Of a stretch of DNA of 64,000 nt, positions 62,783 through 64,000 are shown piece after piece. The stretch is from Micromonospora sp. NBC_00389 (lineage in GTDB: Bacteria; Actinomycetota; Actinomycetes; Mycobacteriales; Micromonosporaceae). The position numbers and the translations under genes are program-made. The notes beneath the pieces are model-generated. The model was not told where the DNA came from and searched no databases. It worked only from the letters and a program-made list of their open reading frames with translations. The DNA lies in contig NZ_CP107947.1 in the NCBI RefSeq assembly GCF_036059255.1, forward strand, positions 3,596,001 to 3,660,000, in the 5' to 3' direction. Each line of letters starts with the position of its first letter. Position 1 is the stretch's first letter.

Positions 62783-64000
62783 TCAACCGGCGTGCACGTG
62801 CGGCCGGCGGCTCCGGTCGGGCTCCTGGCGGCGCAGGATCTCGCGGGTGACCGGGGCGATCTCGCCCTGCCCGAAGACCAGGTAGCGCAGGAGGTTGCCA
62901 CCCGGGTTGCCCTCGGTCCACTCGAAGTAGATGTGCGGGCGCCGCTCGATCCGGTCGCGGATCTCCAGCAGCAGGGCGGCCAGCGCGTTGGGCACCGCGG
63001 AGCTGGCCAGGCTGAGCACCAGGTAGTTGTCGTGCACCACGCTGCCGCGCACCAGCAGCTCGGTCTCGAAGTCGGACGGGTCGGTGACCGTCACCTCGAC
63101 GAAGATCACGTCGCTGTCGGCCGGGAAGTCGTTGTCCGCGACGGTCTGGGCCAGCTTGTCGTGGTACTCCGCCGGGTCTCGGCCGGCCGGCTCGTGCGCG
63201 ATCAGGCGGATCCGGCGCCCGGCGCACTCGTCGATCATCCGGGCCGCCTCGGGGTCCAGCTCCACCCGTTGGACCCGCAGTTCGAAGGCGCGGTTCAGCC
63301 GTGACAGCAGCGAGACCAGGATGATCCCGCCGATGAAGCAGGCCGCGATCTTCACGCCGTCGGGGCGCTCCACCACGTTCGCTGCGGTGGTGTAGACGAA
63401 GATCACCGTGATGACGGCGAAGGCGACCGTGCGGCCGCGCTGGCGCCGGCGCCGTGCCGCGAGGGTCACGGCCGTCGCCGCCGAGGTGATCAACACCAGA
63501 ACCCCGGTGGCATAGGCGCCGCCCTGCGCGTCCACGCTGGCCTCGAAGACCACGGTGATCAGGAACGCCACCGCGGTGAAGACCAGCACCAGCGGCCGGA
63601 CCGCCCGGGCCCAGGTCGGTGCCATGCCGTAGCGGGGCAGGTAGCGGGGTACGAGGTTGAGCAGGCCGGCCATCGCCGAGGCGCCCGCGAACCAGAGGAT
63701 CCCGATGGTGGACAGGTCGTAGGCCGTGCCGAACACCTCGCCGAGGTACTCGTGCGCCAGGTAGGCCAGCGCCCGGCCGTTCGCCGGCCCATCCGGCTCG
63801 AACGCCTCGGGCGGGATCAGCACGGTAGTGGTCACGCTGCTGGTGATCAGGAAAACGCTCATGATCGTCGCGGCGGTGGTGAGCAGCCGGCGCGTGCCGC
63901 GGATCCGGCCCAGTGGCCGGTCCTCCGTGTCCTGCGGGTCGCCCCGCACGCTCGGCATCACCGCCACCCCGGTCTCGAAGCCGGACAGGCCCAGCGCCAG
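62783..64000 (-). CDS. APC-superfamily amino-acid permease, N-terminus outside window
   Basis: The frame is open to the window edge; 405 residues are visible. The first read [16 protein letters not shown], the usual APC unwound helix region, so roughly the first third is missing. About six hydrophobic segments follow (to about residue 235). A cytoplasmic C-terminal region of about 170 residues ends with [22 protein letters not shown]. This tail resembles that of APC and KUP-like actinobacterial transporters. It lies upstream of the SAM riboswitch on the same strand but is a separate transcript. Substrate is unknown. Confidence 0.8.
   Translation of the reverse strand: MALGLSGFETGVAVMPSVRGDPQDTEDRPLGRIRGTRRLLTTAATIMSVFLITSSVTTTVLIPPEAFEPDGPANGRALAYLAHEYLGEVFGTAYDLSTIGILWFAGASAMAGLLNLVPRYLPRYGMAPTWARAVRPLVLVFTAVAFLITVVFEASVDAQGGAYATGVLVLITSAATAVTLAARRRRQRGRTVAFAVITVIFVYTTAANVVERPDGVKIAACFIGGIILVSLLSRLNRAFELRVQRVELDPEAARMIDECAGRRIRLIAHEPAGRDPAEYHDKLAQTVADNDFPADSDVIFVEVTVTDPSDFETELLVRGSVVHDNYLVLSLASSAVPNALAALLLEIRDRIERRPHIYFEWTEGNPGGNLLRYLVFGQGEIAPVTREILRRQEPDRSRRPHVHAG

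Overview
The window reads as a chromosomal segment of a high-GC actinomycete, most probably Micromonospora or a close relative. The evidence is very GC-rich coding DNA with strong third-position GC bias, frequent GTG starts, many translationally coupled ATGA/GTGA junctions, and families typical of that group (SARP-type regulator, LtrA, maltokinase-cap protein, SNF2/SWIM pair, SAM-IV-type riboswitch, actinobacterial Cys leader peptide). The genus is inferred. No rRNA, convincing tRNA, insertion sequence or CRISPR array was seen.

Layout. 1-4150: end of a xylose-type sugar ABC transporter (ATPase, permease, lipoprotein) with a terminator and a ROK regulator. 4364-6207: DrrAB-like exporter. 6284-10374: SNF2 helicase coupled to a SWIM zinc-finger protein. 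10495-12104 (minus): secreted metalloprotease broken by a one-base frameshift inside its zinc motif, with a Cys-rich tandem-repeat tail. 12265-13359: AlkX/YcaQ-type glycosylase. 13400-15772 (minus): GntR regulator and ABC exporter. 15993-17970: Nramp transporter and a membrane protein. 18743-25977 (minus): a tightly coupled five-gene operon encoding SWIM, unknown, VWA, MoxR AAA+ and DUF5682-like proteins. 26284-28878: GDSL esterase with a ricin-type lectin domain, then a PadR-controlled membrane protein. 29014-33599: secreted propeller-like protein, nitronate monooxygenase, an SRPBCC-TM-CBM2-like fusion, a maltokinase-cap protein and an MmcQ/YjbR protein. 33641-35677 (minus): secreted beta-helix protein. 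35898-37865: NYN-LOTUS protein and two small proteins. 37867-40252 (minus): ABC exporter with a MerR regulator. 40317-43583 (minus): Gfo/Idh/MocA oxidoreductase and a two-component system. 43777-51018: SDR, MFS-monooxygenase fusion, TetR, LtrA and a membrane hydrolase. 51054-51895 (minus): phage-like membrane protein pair. 52269-59827: dehalogenase-like hydrolase, SARP/AAA regulator, CPA1 antiporter and an unknown protein. 59871-62550 (minus): polar amino-acid ABC operon behind a SAM riboswitch and Cys leader peptide. 62783-64000 (minus): end of an APC-type permease.

How the genes work together. Much of the window is import, export and local regulation: five ABC systems, three of them exporters next to GntR or MerR genes or a promoter palindrome, plus metal, proton and amino-acid carriers. 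Two units are the most interesting. The first is the MoxR-VWA-SWIM-DUF5682 operon, an AAA+/MIDAS module of unknown task. The second is the riboswitch/leader-peptide control region, which points to sulfur amino-acid uptake by an ABC transporter that would otherwise be called glutamine-type. About ten genes start 6-9 bases after a TANNNT -10 hexamer, which implies leaderless or nearly leaderless mRNAs.
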